A stretch of 64,000 nt of DNA from Kosakonia oryzae (GCF_001658025.2 NZ_CP014007.2:5084001-5148000); one strand, 5' to 3'. Counted from the first letter of the stretch, positions 41,267 to 56,429 are shown. Notes: generated by a model not told the origin, from the letters alone. Program-made: numbers and translations.

Positions 41267-42331
41267 TTACTGATGCCAGGCGGCCGACAGACGGTGTACC
41301 GCCTCGACAAAAACTCCTGCATGTTCCGGTTCGACATCCTGATGAATGCCATGACCGAGGTTAAATACGTGGCCTTCGCCTTTGCCAAAGCCCGCCAGAA
41401 TGGTGGCCACTTCCTCTTCGATACGCGCAGGCGGCGCATACAGCATGGAAGGGTCCATATTGCCTTGTAGAGCGACTTTATGCCCCACGCGACGACGCGC
41501 ATCGGCGATATCGGTGGTCCAGTCCAGTCCCAGCGCATCACAGCCGGTTTCCGCCATCGCTTCCAGCCACTGCCCACCGCCTTTGGTAAACAGCGTTACC
41601 GGCACGCGGCGACCTTCGTTTTCACGCAGCAGGCCATCAACGATTTTATGCATGTAATAGAGCGAGAACTGCTGATAATCGCGCCCGGTCAGCACGCCGC
41701 CCCAGGTATCAAAAATCATCACTGATTGCGCACCAGCACGGATCTGCGCGTTCAGGTACAGCGTGACGCTCTGCGCCAGCTTATCGAGCAGCGCGTGCAG
41801 CGTATGCGGCTCGGCGTACATCATTTTTTTGATCACGGTAAACGCTTTGCTGCTGCCGCCTTCCACCATATAGGTCGCCAGCGTCCACGGACTGCCGGAG
41901 AAGCCGATCAGCGGCACTTCGCCTTTCAGCTCGCGGCGAATCGTGCGCACCGCGTTCATCACGTAGCCCAGTTCGTTTTCCGGGTCCGGGATCGGCAGCT
42001 TATCCACATCAGCTTTGCTGGCGATGGGCGACGTGAAGCGCGGCCCTTCGCCGGCTTCAAAATAGAGGCCCAGCCCCATCGCATCCGGCACGGTGAGAAT
42101 ATCCGAGAAAAGGATCGCCGCATCAAGCTTGTAGCGGCGCAGCGGTTGAAGCGTCACTTCACAGGCCAGCTCAGCGTTTTTGCACAACGACATAAAGTCG
42201 CCTGCTTGCGCACGCGTCGCTTTGTACTCCGGCAAATAGCGGCCAGCCTGGCGCATCATCCATACTGGCGTCATGTCTACAGGCTGGCGCTGGAGCGCGC
42301 GCAGGTAACGATCGTTTTTCAGTTCGGTCAT
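41267..42331 (-). CDS. hemE: Uroporphyrinogen decarboxylase
   Basis: The 354-residue enzyme removes four carboxyl groups from uroporphyrinogen III to give coproporphyrinogen III in haem synthesis. The family signatures [15 protein letters not shown] (near residue 22) and [17 protein letters not shown] are present. The start at 42331 ([13 protein letters not shown]) has AAGGA at eight bases, better than the ATG at 42337, and gives the E. coli length. nudC lies upstream on the same strand and nfi downstream, the usual order. Confidence 0.98.
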   Translation of the reverse strand: MTELKNDRYLRALQRQPVDMTPVWMMRQAGRYLPEYKATRAQAGDFMSLCKNAELACEVTLQPLRRYKLDAAILFSDILTVPDAMGLGLYFEAGEGPRFTSPIASKADVDKLPIPDPENELGYVMNAVRTIRRELKGEVPLIGFSGSPWTLATYMVEGGSSKAFTVIKKMMYAEPHTLHALLDKLAQSVTLYLNAQIRAGAQSVMIFDTWGGVLTGRDYQQFSLYYMHKIVDGLLRENEGRRVPVTLFTKGGGQWLEAMAETGCDALGLDWTTDIADARRRVGHKVALQGNMDPSMLYAPPARIEEEVATILAGFGKGEGHVFNLGHGIHQDVEPEHAGVFVEAVHRLSAAWHQ

Positions 42332-42369
42332 TGTCATTTCCTTAAGCGTCAGACCGTTATTGTATCACG

Positions 42370-43143
42370 TCATTGATCGTCTGCCCGACACATCGCCACG
42401 GTGTCTTCGATCAGACGACGCGCCACTGTGCCCGGCGGCGGCAGTAGCGGCAAGGCGTCATAGCGATACCAGCCCGCATCTAACAGCTCTTTCGGATCGA
42501 TATGAATTTCACCGCTGTCATACTCTGCCATAAAAGCCGTCATCAGCGATTGCGGGAAGGGCCATGGCTGTGAGGTGACATAGCGCAGGTTCTTGACCTT
42601 GATGCCGCTCTCTTCCATCACTTCACGCGCTACCGCCTGCTCCAACGTTTCGCCAACTTCAACAAACCCAGCAAGCACAGTGTAGATGCCATTGCGATGA
42701 CGGGTATGTTGCGCGAGCAGGATGCTGTCGTCACGGCGAATCGCGACAATAATGCAGGGGGCAATTTGCGGATAATAACGTTCCCGACAGTGGTCGCAGA
42801 GCATCGCCCACTCGGTTTTGCTTGGGTGCATGGTGTGCCCGCAATAACCGCAAAACTGATGCGAGCGGTAAAACTCGGCCAGTTGCACGCCGCGCCCGGC
42901 TAACTGAAAAAGACCGACATCCTGATCGATCAGCAGTCGCACGGAGCCCATATCATGCCGACGATTCTGACGAACCATCCACACCGGTTCGCCCTGCCAT
43001 TCCCCAATGTGAAGCGCGCTTTGGCCCACAAGTTCGAAATTTCCTGGCTTACCATGTGGTAATTCTCCACCGGGCAACCATAATTTTTGTTCATGGCTCA
43101 CGATCCACCAGCCACGATCGGATGCTTCAATAATACGTACCAT
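42370..43143 (-). CDS. nudC: NADH pyrophosphatase / NAD-cap mRNA decapping enzyme
   Basis: The 257-residue Nudix hydrolase cleaves NADH and removes NAD caps from RNA 5' ends. Zinc ligands Cys98, Cys101, Cys116 and Cys119 (CGYC...CDHC) and the Nudix box at 159-181 ([22 protein letters not shown]) are complete. The NADH-specific motif SQPWPFPQS follows at about residue 190. Length equals the E. coli protein. It is divergent from rsd across 80 bases. Confidence 0.98.
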   Translation of the reverse strand: MVRIIEASDRGWWIVSHEQKLWLPGGELPHGKPGNFELVGQSALHIGEWQGEPVWMVRQNRRHDMGSVRLLIDQDVGLFQLAGRGVQLAEFYRSHQFCGYCGHTMHPSKTEWAMLCDHCRERYYPQIAPCIIVAIRRDDSILLAQHTRHRNGIYTVLAGFVEVGETLEQAVAREVMEESGIKVKNLRYVTSQPWPFPQSLMTAFMAEYDSGEIHIDPKELLDAGWYRYDALPLLPPPGTVARRLIEDTVAMCRADDQ

Positions 43144-43223
43144 TGCACTACCTTAGCTTCACTGGCATGTTATTAACATTATTATTACATTTTTTCTGAA
43201 CTTACATATTTGCGGAGCCATTT

Positions 43224-43727
43224 ATGCTAAACCAGTTAGAAAGCCTGACAGAGCGCGTTGGAGGAAGTAACAAACTTGTCGACCATTGGCTACTTGTTCG
43301 TAAGCAGCTTCTTGTTTCTTACTACAATCTGGTTGGCATTAAACCCGGCAAAGGATCGTACATGCAGCTCAATGAAAAAGCGCTGGACGATTTTTGTCAC
43401 AACCTGGTGGAATACCTCTCCGCCGGCCATTTCAATATTTATGAACGTATCATCAGCGAAATGGAAGGCACCAGCCCACTTTTAGCCGCCACGCAACTTT
43501 ATCCACAACTTGAAGCCAACACCGTGGAGCTCATGAATTACTATGACTCCAGCCTGGAAAACGCCATCGATGACGACAACTGTCTGGAGTTCCAACAGGC
43601 GCTATCGGATATCGGCGAAGCGCTTGCCGCCCGCTTTATGCTGGAAGATAAGTTGATTGTGCTGGCCTATGATAACGACCTCAATGTGAGCGCCAACGAC
43701 GAAAGTGGAATGGCGCGCCCCGCTTGA
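43224..43727 (+). CDS. rsd: Regulator of sigma D (anti-sigma-70 factor Rsd)
   Basis: The 167-residue helical protein binds region 4 of sigma-70 and helps switch polymerase to sigma-S in stationary phase. In E. coli it also stimulates SpoT with HPr. Characteristic parts are LVDHWLLVRKQLLVSYYNLVGIKPGK and LEFQQALSDIGEALAARFMLEDKLI. The C-terminus is about nine residues longer than in E. coli and diverges (DLNVSANDESGMARPA). The start follows TGCGGAGCC. It is followed by a terminator placed directly in front of the thiC leader. Confidence 0.96.
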   Translation: MLNQLESLTERVGGSNKLVDHWLLVRKQLLVSYYNLVGIKPGKGSYMQLNEKALDDFCHNLVEYLSAGHFNIYERIISEMEGTSPLLAATQLYPQLEANTVELMNYYDSSLENAIDDDNCLEFQQALSDIGEALAARFMLEDKLIVLAYDNDLNVSANDESGMARPA

Positions 43728-43763
43728 GTTCTTAAGCATTAACGCGTAGTTTAAAAAGCAGTC

Positions 43764-43786
43764 CCCCGTTTTCGGACGGGGTTTTT
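43764..43786 (+). terminator. Rho-independent terminator of rsd
   Basis: CCCCGT, loop TTTCGG-, ACGGGG (43764-43781) and five T residues. The last T is directly followed by the first paired base of the TPP riboswitch, so the thiC promoter must overlap or precede this terminator. Confidence 0.9.
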
Positions 43787-43997
43787 CTTGTCGGAGTGCC
43801 TATATTTCCACAAAATCATTCGCGATGCGTCGAGGCGGCAAGTTCGTGAATCCCCAGGAGCTTACATTAAGTAAGTGACTGGGGTGAGCGAACGCAGCCA
43901 ACAAAGAGGCAGCGTGAAGGATGAAGGGGAAAAGGCTGAGACCGTTAATTCGGGATCCGCGGAACCTGATCGGGTTAAGACCTGCGAAGGGAACAAG
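43787..43997 (+). ncRNA. TPP riboswitch of thiC, interrupted in P3 by an ERIC
   Basis: The 5' part CTTGTCGGAGTGCC (43787-43800) and the 3' part GGCTGAGACCGTT...GGAACCTGATCGGGTTAAGACCTGCGAAGGGAACAAG (43934-43997) are the conserved THI-box sequence of the thiC aptamer. P1 closes by CTTGT/ACAAG, P2 by CGG/CCG, and GCC/GGC begins P3. In E. coli the P3 loop is only a few bases. Here about 133 bases, an ERIC, lie between GCC and GGC. All ligand-binding segments (CTGAGA, ACCTGAT, GCGAAGGGA) are intact, so function is likely kept. The expression platform spans 43998-44091. Confidence 0.93.
43801..43932 (+). repeat. ERIC element inside the thiC riboswitch
   Basis: It contains the canonical ERIC core with exact matches to both standard ERIC PCR-primer sites: GTGAATCCCCAGGAGCTTAC starting at 43846, and the 22 bases at 43869-43890. 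Left GAGGCGGCAAG and right CGCAGCCAAC blocks are present. The ends are TATATTTCC and GGGGAAAA, which can pair and lengthen the riboswitch P3 stem. ERICs sit preferentially at TA dinucleotides, and the left end is TATA directly after the aptamer GCC. Confidence 0.93.
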
Positions 43998-44088
43998 AGT
44001 AATCCATTCACAACGACCACCCTCACGGGCGGTTTGCTGCCATTACTCCATCCGTCGTCTGACAAGCCATCTCATAATTATGGAATGA

Positions 44089-45986
<1,898 letters not shown>

Positions 45987-45987
<1 letters not shown>

Positions 45988-46622
45988 TGTACCAGCCTGA
46001 TTTCCCGCCGGTGCCTTTCCGTCTGGGGCTTTATCCGGTGGTTGACAGCGTCGAGTGGGTAGCCCGCCTGCTGGATGCCGGAGTGCGCACTCTGCAATTA
46101 CGCATCAAAGATAAACGTGATGACGAGGTCGAAGAGGATGTCATTGCCGCCATTGCGCTTGGCCGCCGCTACCACGCGCGGCTTTTTATCAATGATTATT
46201 GGCGGCTGGCGATCAAACACCAGGCTTACGGCGTTCACCTCGGTCAGGAAGATCTGGAAACCACGGAACTTGGCGCGATTCGCGCGGCAGGTTTGCGTCT
46301 TGGCGTTTCGACCCATGACGATATGGAGATCGACGTGGCGCTGGCGGTACGTCCGTCTTATATCGCGCTGGGCCATGTTTTCCCCACGCAAACCAAACAG
46401 ATGCCTTCCGCGCCGCAGGGGCTGGAACAACTGGCGCGACATATTGCGCGGCTGGCCGATTACCCGACCGTAGCCATCGGCGGTATCAGTCTGGCGCGCG
46501 CACCAGAGGTGCTAGCAACGGGCGTCGGTAGCATCGCGGTGGTAAGTGCAATCACCCAGGCCGCTGACTGGCGGCTGGCTACCGATCAATTACTGGCGCT
46601 TGCGGGGGTGGGTGATGAATGA
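45987..46622 (+). CDS. thiE: Thiamine-phosphate synthase
   Basis: The 211-residue TIM-barrel enzyme joins HMP-pyrophosphate and thiazole phosphate to thiamine phosphate. Motifs are [14 protein letters not shown] near residue 36, [25 protein letters not shown], and at the end [28 protein letters not shown] with the phosphate-binding Gly. The ATG shares its A with the thiC TGA (TGATG), and the stop overlaps thiF by eight bases, so translation is coupled. Confidence 0.97.
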
Positions 46623-47373
46623 TCGCGATTTTATGCGCTACAGCCGCCAGATCCTGCTGGAAGACATCGCTGTTGTCGGCCAGCAAAAGTTGCTCGCCAG
46701 CCGGGTGCTGATTGTTGGTCTCGGTGGTCTTGGCGCGCCCGCGGCAGTTTACCTTGCTGGCGCGGGTATCGGCACGCTGGCGCTGGCCGATGACGACGCG
46801 GTACACCTGAGTAACCTGCAACGGCAGATCCTGTTCACCACGGACGATATCAACCAACCGAAAGCGGGCGTCACCGCGCAACGCTTACACCAGCTTAACC
46901 CGGATATCGAACTGATCACCCTTGAGCAGCGGCTCAGCGGTGAAGCGCTACAACTGCAGGTCGCGCAGGCCGATGTGGTACTTGATTGCAGCGACAATAT
47001 GGTCACTCGGCAGGCGATTAATGCCGCCTGCGTGGCGCAGGAAACACCATTGATCAGCGCCAGTGCGGTTGGCTTTGGCGGACAGTTGATGGTGCTGACA
47101 CCGCCCTGGCAACAGGGCTGTTATCGCTGCCTGTGGCCCGACGAAAGCGAACCGGAGCGCAACTGCCGTACAGCGGGCATTGTTGGCCCGGTGGTCGGCG
47201 TCATGGGTGCCATGCAGGCGCTGGAAGCCATCAAATTGTTAAGCGGTATCAGCACCACCAGCGGCGAGTTACGGCTATTTGATGCCCGAACCAATCTCTG
47301 GCGCACGCTGGCGCTGCATCGCGCCCAGGGATGCCCGGTATGCGGAGGGCGGCATGCAAATACGCTTCAATGA
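46615..47373 (+). CDS. thiF: ThiS adenylyltransferase ThiF
   Basis: The 252-residue E1-like enzyme adenylates the C-terminus of ThiS and passes sulfur to it. The nucleotide loop [17 protein letters not shown], the acidic [13 protein letters not shown] and Cys184 (ERNCRTAG) are present, as are the two zinc pairs GCYRC and GCPVC. The start [15 protein letters not shown] at 46615 is chosen over an upstream ATG inside thiE by homology. It overlaps thiE and thiS in other frames. Confidence 0.96.
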   Translation: MNDRDFMRYSRQILLEDIAVVGQQKLLASRVLIVGLGGLGAPAAVYLAGAGIGTLALADDDAVHLSNLQRQILFTTDDINQPKAGVTAQRLHQLNPDIELITLEQRLSGEALQLQVAQADVVLDCSDNMVTRQAINAACVAQETPLISASAVGFGGQLMVLTPPWQQGCYRCLWPDESEPERNCRTAGIVGPVVGVMGAMQALEAIKLLSGISTTSGELRLFDARTNLWRTLALHRAQGCPVCGGRHANTLQ

Positions 47374-47554
47374 TGAGCCGATGCAGTGCGCGTCCGGGCT
47401 TTCCGTTGCTGCGCTATTGCAGCACATCAATCAGCTAAAACCCGGTGCCGCGCTGGCGGTGAATCAACAGATCCTGCCGCGCGAGCGTTGGGACGATCAT
47501 CTTGTGCAGGACGGCGACGAGATCCTGCTTTTTCAGGTTATCGCAGGGGGTTGA
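47354..47554 (+). CDS. thiS: Sulfur carrier protein ThiS
   Basis: The 66-residue ubiquitin-like protein ([15 protein letters not shown]...FQVIAGG) ends in the Gly-Gly that is adenylated by ThiF, then thiocarboxylated to supply sulfur for the thiazole ring. Its start lies 20 bases inside thiF. thiG begins one base after its stop. Confidence 0.97.
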   Translation: MQIRFNDEPMQCASGLSVAALLQHINQLKPGAALAVNQQILPRERWDDHLVQDGDEILLFQVIAGG

Positions 47555-47555
47555 G

Positions 47556-48326
47556 ATGTTACGTATTGCAGATAAAACGTTTACCTCGCGGCTGTTTACC
47601 GGCACCGGTAAATTTTCCGCGCCACAACTGATGATCGACGCGATCCGCGCCTCCGGCAGCGAACTGGTCACGCTGGCCATGAAGCGCGTGGATCTACGCA
47701 AACAAAGCGATGGCATCCTGCAACCGCTGCGCGATGCAGGTGTCACGCTGCTGCCGAACACATCCGGGGCGAAGAACGCTGAGGATGCCATTTTTGCCGC
47801 GCAGCTAGCGCGTGAAGCGTTGGGAACTTACTGGTTAAAGCTGGAAATTCACCCGGATGCTCGCTGGCTGTTACCCGATCCGATCGAAACCCTGCGCGCA
47901 GCAGAAAAGCTGGTGCAGCAGGGTTTTGTGGTACTGCCCTACTGCGGCGCCGATCCGGTGCTGTGCAAACGGCTGGAAGAAGTCGGCTGCGCGGCAGTCA
48001 TGCCGCTGGGTGCGCCGATTGGTTCAAACCAGGGGCTGGAAACCCGCGCCATGCTGGAGATTATCATTGAGCAGGCGAATGTCCCGGTGGTGGTTGACGC
48101 CGGTATTGGTACGCCCAGCCATGCGACACAGGCACTGGAGATGGGCGCAGATGCCGTGCTGGTGAATACCGCTATTGCCGTCGCCGACGATCCGGTCACC
48201 ATGGCACGCGCTTTTCGTCTGGCAGTAGAAGCCGGCACGCTGGCACGTCAGGCCGTCCCGGGTGCACGCCAGCGTTTTGCGGTAGCCACCAGCCCGCTGA
48301 CCGGTTTTCTGGAGGCCACCTTATGA
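47556..48326 (+). CDS. thiG: Thiazole synthase
   Basis: The 256-residue TIM-barrel enzyme forms the thiazole phosphate from deoxyxylulose phosphate, dehydroglycine and ThiS thiocarboxylate. [19 protein letters not shown] and [25 protein letters not shown] are followed by [15 protein letters not shown]. The phosphate-binding parts are [14 protein letters not shown] and [28 protein letters not shown]. The length equals E. coli ThiG. The stop overlaps thiH by four bases. Confidence 0.97.
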   Translation: MLRIADKTFTSRLFTGTGKFSAPQLMIDAIRASGSELVTLAMKRVDLRKQSDGILQPLRDAGVTLLPNTSGAKNAEDAIFAAQLAREALGTYWLKLEIHPDARWLLPDPIETLRAAEKLVQQGFVVLPYCGADPVLCKRLEEVGCAAVMPLGAPIGSNQGLETRAMLEIIIEQANVPVVVDAGIGTPSHATQALEMGADAVLVNTAIAVADDPVTMARAFRLAVEAGTLARQAVPGARQRFAVATSPLTGFLEATL

Positions 48327-49477
48327 GCACCTTTAGCGATTACTGGCGGCAACTCGACTGGGACGATATTAGTCTGCGCATTCACAGTAAAACCGCAGCC
48401 GATGTTGAACGAGCACTGAACGCCAGGCAACCGACACGCGACGATATGATGGCGCTGCTCTCCCCTGCAGCCAGCGGTTTTCTTGAAGCCATGGCGCAGC
48501 GTGCGCAGCGGCTGACCCGCCAGCGGTTTGGTAATACCGTCAGCTTTTATGTTCCGCTCTATTTGTCGAACCTCTGCGCCAATGACTGTACTTACTGCGG
48601 CTTTTCGATGAGTAACCATCTGAAGCGCAAAACGCTGGATGCACAGGAGATTGCGCGTGAATGTGCAGCCTTGCGCGATCTGGGCTTTGAGCATCTGTTG
48701 CTGGTAACCGGCGAGCATCAGGGCAAAGTGGGAATGGACTATTTTCGTCGCCACTTACCCGACATTCGCCGCCAGTTCGCCTCACTACAGATGGAAGTTC
48801 AGCCGCTCTCAGAAGAAGAGTATGCCGAGCTGAAAACCCTTGGGCTGGATGGCGTAATGGTCTATCAGGAGACTTATCACGAAGCCCAGTATGCCCGCCA
48901 CCATCTGCGGGGCAAGAAGCAGGATTTTTTCTGGCGTCTGGAAACGCCGGACAGGCTGGGTCGCGCCGGGATCGACAAAATCGGCCTCGGCGCGCTGATG
49001 GGGCTTTCCGACAACTGGCGCGTGGATTGTTATATGGTGGCGGAACACCTGCTATGGCTGCAACAGCACTACTGGCAAAGCCGCTTTTCCGTCTCTTTCC
49101 CGCGCCTGCGCCCCTGTGCGGGCGGCATTGAACCCGCGTCACTGATGGATGAGCGCCAATTGGTGCAAACCATTTGCGCTTTCCGTCTGCTGGCGCCGGA
49201 TGTGGAACTGTCGCTCTCGACGCGCGAATCGCCGCACTTCCGCGATCACGTGATCCCACTGGCCATCAATAATGTCAGCGCGTTTTCTAAAACGCAGCCT
49301 GGAGGTTATGCCGATGACCATCCGGAGCTGGAGCAGTTTTCCCCGCACGACGGACGCCGCCCACAAGAAGTTGCCGACGCATTAGTTGCAAGCGGGTTGC
49401 AGCCCGTATGGAAAGACTGGGATAGCTGGCTGGGACGTTCGCCGCAAAAAAACAGCAATACGCTGATAACGGGTTAA
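48323..49477 (+). CDS. thiH: Tyrosine lyase ThiH (2-iminoacetate synthase)
   Basis: The 384-residue radical SAM enzyme cleaves tyrosine to dehydroglycine and p-cresol. The cluster motif CANDCTYC puts the ligands at Cys85, Cys89 and Cys92, followed by [13 protein letters not shown]. The C-terminus is a few residues longer than in E. coli. It overlaps thiG by four bases (ATGA) and ends the thi operon. A hairpin with a weak T run at 49571-49612 may terminate it. Confidence 0.97.
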   Translation: MSTFSDYWRQLDWDDISLRIHSKTAADVERALNARQPTRDDMMALLSPAASGFLEAMAQRAQRLTRQRFGNTVSFYVPLYLSNLCANDCTYCGFSMSNHLKRKTLDAQEIARECAALRDLGFEHLLLVTGEHQGKVGMDYFRRHLPDIRRQFASLQMEVQPLSEEEYAELKTLGLDGVMVYQETYHEAQYARHHLRGKKQDFFWRLETPDRLGRAGIDKIGLGALMGLSDNWRVDCYMVAEHLLWLQQHYWQSRFSVSFPRLRPCAGGIEPASLMDERQLVQTICAFRLLAPDVELSLSTRESPHFRDHVIPLAINNVSAFSKTQPGGYADDHPELEQFSPHDGRRPQEVADALVASGLQPVWKDWDSWLGRSPQKNSNTLITG

Positions 49478-49496
49478 AACCTTGCGGCGTGCCGCG

Positions 49497-49625
49497 TAAA
49501 AACAGGATCGGATTGTCGCGTACTGGCAGCCGATCCTGCATGGTGTCTGTGTCAGCTTCACTGTCTGACCGGAGCGATCGCTTTACTCTCCCCTCATATC
49601 GCTCCGTTTTCCCTCTTAAGGAATA
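49497..49625 (-). ncRNA. Candidate small RNA, SroH-like, between thiH and the diguanylate cyclase gene
   Basis: On the minus strand a textbook terminator (CAGGATCGG...CCGATCCTG, 49503-49538, then TTTTT at 49498-49502) has no protein gene in front of it. Upstream are two more hairpins: GTCAG...CTGAC at 49551-49569 and GGAGCGAT...ATCGCTCC at 49571-49605. AT-rich DNA able to hold a promoter lies beyond 49625. E. coli has the small RNA SroH (about 160 nt) near thiH on the same side of rpoC, so this is probably its counterpart. The 5' end is approximate. The rest of the gap (49626-49798) shows nothing clear beyond the promoter region of the next gene. Confidence 0.55.
49571..49612 (+). terminator. 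Possible terminator of the thi operon
   Basis: GGAGCGAT (49571-49578) pairs perfectly with ATCGCTCC (49598-49605), followed by GTTTTCCCTC. The loop is large (19 bases) and the T run short. The same DNA would form an internal hairpin of the minus-strand small RNA. Confidence 0.45.
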
Positions 49626-49798
49626 AAAAACCATGCATATTGATATACATCACCCATCACAGCTATAGAAAGCGATACTTAACCATAGCAACATCTGCTG
49701 ACGATATAATTTTCCCTACAACGGACTGACAACACACCGTTCGGCTGCCTGCATCTTTCTTCCAGCCCCCTATACTTTATCTGCCACTCATATGATGA

Positions 49799-51352
49799 AT
49801 GCTCAAGGATATGAAAATTCATAATCGACAACTCTCTTTCACCGCCCCCATTCTGGTGAGCTTTATCGGGATCTTCACGGGATTTGTGATGATCGCTATC
49901 CTGGTTATCATCAGTCAGCACAAAGAGATGCTGGAACAATATCAGGACATTAACCGTAACTTCACCCATAACCTGGCTGTGAACCATACCCAGTCGATCC
50001 TGCGGGAAAATGACTACATTCTTAGTCGCGCTGCGCTATTTTTAGCGCAAGGCAATAATTTAGATGAAACCGTCAACGGCGATCGCGAGCAGGGTCTGCA
50101 ATTAATGATGAAGCTGTTGGCGCTGATGCCGACAGTTTCTTCTATTTCGCTTGCGGACTCGCAGGGAAGGTATCTGCGCGCTCCGCAGGTGATAGCAGGT
50201 AGCGTAAGCGATAGTTTCGACGCCAGCACACGCCCGTGGTTTATGCATCAGGCTGAGTCCAGCATGTTTAACCACTACACCGACACATATACGGATTACT
50301 TCACTCATAACCCGACGGTGAGCCTCTATAAACCGGTGATCTCCCTCGATGGCAAGCTGAAGGGAACGCTGGCATTCCATCTCGATCTGGTTTCGATGAG
50401 TTTCACACTGCGTACGATGCAGGCACCGATGCAGGGGGAATTTTTCGTGGTCGATCGTGAAGGCAAAGCGATGCTGCATCCCGATACCAGTTCGCTGTTT
50501 AAAACATTTATCAGCCCGTCACTGCTGGCGGCAATGACCGGCGGTGAAGGCTCTGTTTACGATGAAAAAAACGCGACATGGTATTACTACTATGCGTTTA
50601 CCAACCCGGACTGGCTTGCCATCTACAAGGTTCACGACAGTACGCTGAATAACCTTACCCGCCACGCGACCATGATCGTCGGCTGGGGCTTTGGTACGGC
50701 AGCCGTCGTGATTATTCTGTTCGGGCTTTACCTTCGTCATGCCTCAAGGACCGTACTGATCAATATCATCAATGCCATCAACACGGGCGATGTAAAACGG
50801 GCGCCGAAGCTGGAAGCCATGTTGAGCAAAGCGATCAAAAGCAACAAAGAGCGCGAACTATCATGGGTGCGTCAGGCCACTATTGATGCGTTGACCAACT
50901 GCAAAAACCGGCGCGCTTTCGATGCCGATATTGCCGCCCTGATGAACGATCACCAGCCTTTCGCGCTGGCACTGGTGGATATCGACAACTTCAAGTCCAT
51001 CAACGATACATGGGGTCATTTAAGCGGTGATATTGTCCTGCGCAATGTTGCGCGTGAAGGGCTGAAGGTGATGCAGCCGCATGGCATTTCGCTTTATCGC
51101 TACGGCGGAGAAGAGTTTGCAGTGATTTTCCCTGAGACGCATATTGAAAATTCACAGGATTACCTCGAAGAGTGGCGCAGCAACGTGGCAAATCGAGGCT
51201 GGCGTGAAGACGGCCTGGTTGTTACCTTCAGCGCCGGGCTGGGCGAGTGGCATATGGAACCGCTGGAGCAGCTCGTCACCGGCGTCGATGAAGCGTTGTA
51301 TCAAGCCAAGCAGCAGGGTAAGAACCGGATTCTACTGACGAATGCCAATTAG
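49799..51352 (+). CDS. Membrane diguanylate cyclase with periplasmic Cache-type sensor (GGDEF)
   Basis: The 517-residue protein has a first membrane helix (about residues 15-38) and a periplasmic dCache-like domain (about 40-285, with SISLADSQGRYLRAPQ, ASTRPWFMHQ and TVSLYKPVISLDGKLKGTLAFHLDL). A second helix lies at 291-313, and a cytoplasmic GGDEF domain follows with the active-site motif GGEEF at 436-440. It should make cyclic di-GMP in response to a small periplasmic ligand. The product-inhibition I-site (RxxD five residues before the motif) is absent; PHGI stands there. The ATG at 49811 (MKIHNRQLSF) is an alternative start. K-12 has no such gene between thiH and rpoC. Confidence 0.9.
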   Translation: MLKDMKIHNRQLSFTAPILVSFIGIFTGFVMIAILVIISQHKEMLEQYQDINRNFTHNLAVNHTQSILRENDYILSRAALFLAQGNNLDETVNGDREQGLQLMMKLLALMPTVSSISLADSQGRYLRAPQVIAGSVSDSFDASTRPWFMHQAESSMFNHYTDTYTDYFTHNPTVSLYKPVISLDGKLKGTLAFHLDLVSMSFTLRTMQAPMQGEFFVVDREGKAMLHPDTSSLFKTFISPSLLAAMTGGEGSVYDEKNATWYYYYAFTNPDWLAIYKVHDSTLNNLTRHATMIVGWGFGTAAVVIILFGLYLRHASRTVLINIINAINTGDVKRAPKLEAMLSKAIKSNKERELSWVRQATIDALTNCKNRRAFDADIAALMNDHQPFALALVDIDNFKSINDTWGHLSGDIVLRNVAREGLKVMQPHGISLYRYGGEEFAVIFPETHIENSQDYLEEWRSNVANRGWREDGLVVTFSAGLGEWHMEPLEQLVTGVDEALYQAKQQGKNRILLTNAN

Positions 51353-51496
51353 TGCGCGCATCGTTGCACCAGTTGTAACCGGTTTCAGGTGAACCAGGGT
51401 TTCTTTGTGATGCCATACACACAATCACGGTAAAGCGGTTGTTGATCTCAACTGCGCTGGATAATTATCAACTATCCCATCAACACGAGGCTGACT

Positions 51497-51802
51497 ATGA
51501 AAAACATCGTTTTATGTTGTGCTGCGGGTATGTCCACCAGCATGCTGGTGCAGCGGATGAAAGATGCAGCGCAGAAGAAAGGGGTCGAAGTTTCTATCAA
51601 AGCGGTTCCCGTTGCGGAATTTAAGGACGAGATTGCAACGGCGGATATTGTGTTGCTGGGGCCACAAGTAAAATACGAGCAGGCAAAATTGCAGGCGCAG
51701 GCGGAGCCGTTGGGGAAAAAGGTCGCGGTTATCGACATGATGGATTACGGCATGATGAAAGGCGATGTCGTACTTGAAAAAGCCCTTAAGCTTCTGGAGT
51801 GA
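51497..51802 (+). CDS. PTS system lactose/cellobiose-type IIB component
   Basis: The 101-residue protein is a complete IIB of the chitobiose/cellobiose type. Its phospho-acceptor loop CCAAGMSTSMLV begins at residue 7, with the second cysteine (Cys8) aligned to the active Cys of ChbB. The fold then follows ChbB with ADIVLLGPQVKYE. It would pass phosphate from IIA to a sugar bound by IIC. The start follows CACGAGGCTGACT. It forms an operon with the IIA gene four bases later. No IIC gene is present in the window, so the substrate is unknown. Confidence 0.92.
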   Translation: MKNIVLCCAAGMSTSMLVQRMKDAAQKKGVEVSIKAVPVAEFKDEIATADIVLLGPQVKYEQAKLQAQAEPLGKKVAVIDMMDYGMMKGDVVLEKALKLLE

Positions 51803-51806
51803 GCGC

Positions 51807-52124
51807 ATGGAAGATTTAGAAAGCATCATTATGGAACTGCTGGTTAACGCGGGTGCCGCGCGCAGCCAGGCATTAACTGCGCTGCAACAGGCACGTAAAG
51901 GCGATTTTGATGCGGCGGAACAGGCAATGGAAGAGTCGCGGGAATTCGTTAAGGCCGCGCATAAAATTCAGACTCAGTTGATCGGTCTGGATGAAGGGAC
52001 AGGCAAACTGCCGGTCAATCTGATTACCGTTCATTCGCAGGATCATCTGATGAACGCCATGGTGATTCAGGATCTGGCGGGTGACATGATTGAACTGTAT
52101 CGCCGTCTGCCGCTACGTAATTAA
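51807..52124 (+). CDS. PTS system lactose/cellobiose-type IIA component
   Basis: The 105-residue three-helix protein is a lactose-family IIA. It has MEDLESIIMELLVNAGAARSQALTALQQARKGDFDAAEQAMEES, and the phospho-histidine lies in ITVHSQDHLMNA. The start at 51807 is preceded by CTGGAGTGAGCGC inside the end of the IIB gene. A frame that reads further upstream overlaps IIB and is not real. It accepts phosphate from HPr and hands it to the IIB encoded just before. A bidirectional terminator follows. Confidence 0.92.
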   Translation: MEDLESIIMELLVNAGAARSQALTALQQARKGDFDAAEQAMEESREFVKAAHKIQTQLIGLDEGTGKLPVNLITVHSQDHLMNAMVIQDLAGDMIELYRRLPLRN

Positions 52125-52164
52125 CGCATCTGAAACCGCAAATACTTGCCTGTATCGCAGGCAT

Positions 52165-52192
52165 AAAAAAACCCGCCGAAGCGGGTTTTTTA
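52165..52192. terminator. Bidirectional terminator between the PTS IIA gene and rpoC
   Basis: AAAACCCGC-CGAA-GCGGGTTTT (stem 52168-52187 with flanking A and T runs) works on both strands: T run at 52186-52192 for the PTS unit and A run at 52165-52171 for rpoC. Confidence 0.9.
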
Positions 52193-52205
52193 TTAGGTGC
52201 AACGA

Positions 52206-56429
<4,224 letters not shown>

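Noticed and set aside
47279-47554. Longer ThiS beginning at 47279, and similar early starts for ThiF, ThiG, RpoB, PurH, AceB and Pgi
   Set aside because: The extensions run into upstream genes or regulatory DNA and are not present in the homologues. The shorter starts have proper ribosome binding sites.
49287-49634. 115-codon minus-strand frame overlapping the end of thiH
   Set aside because: It runs antisense through thiH and through the terminator-like hairpins of the probable small RNA, with basic low-complexity sequence and no homologue I recognise.
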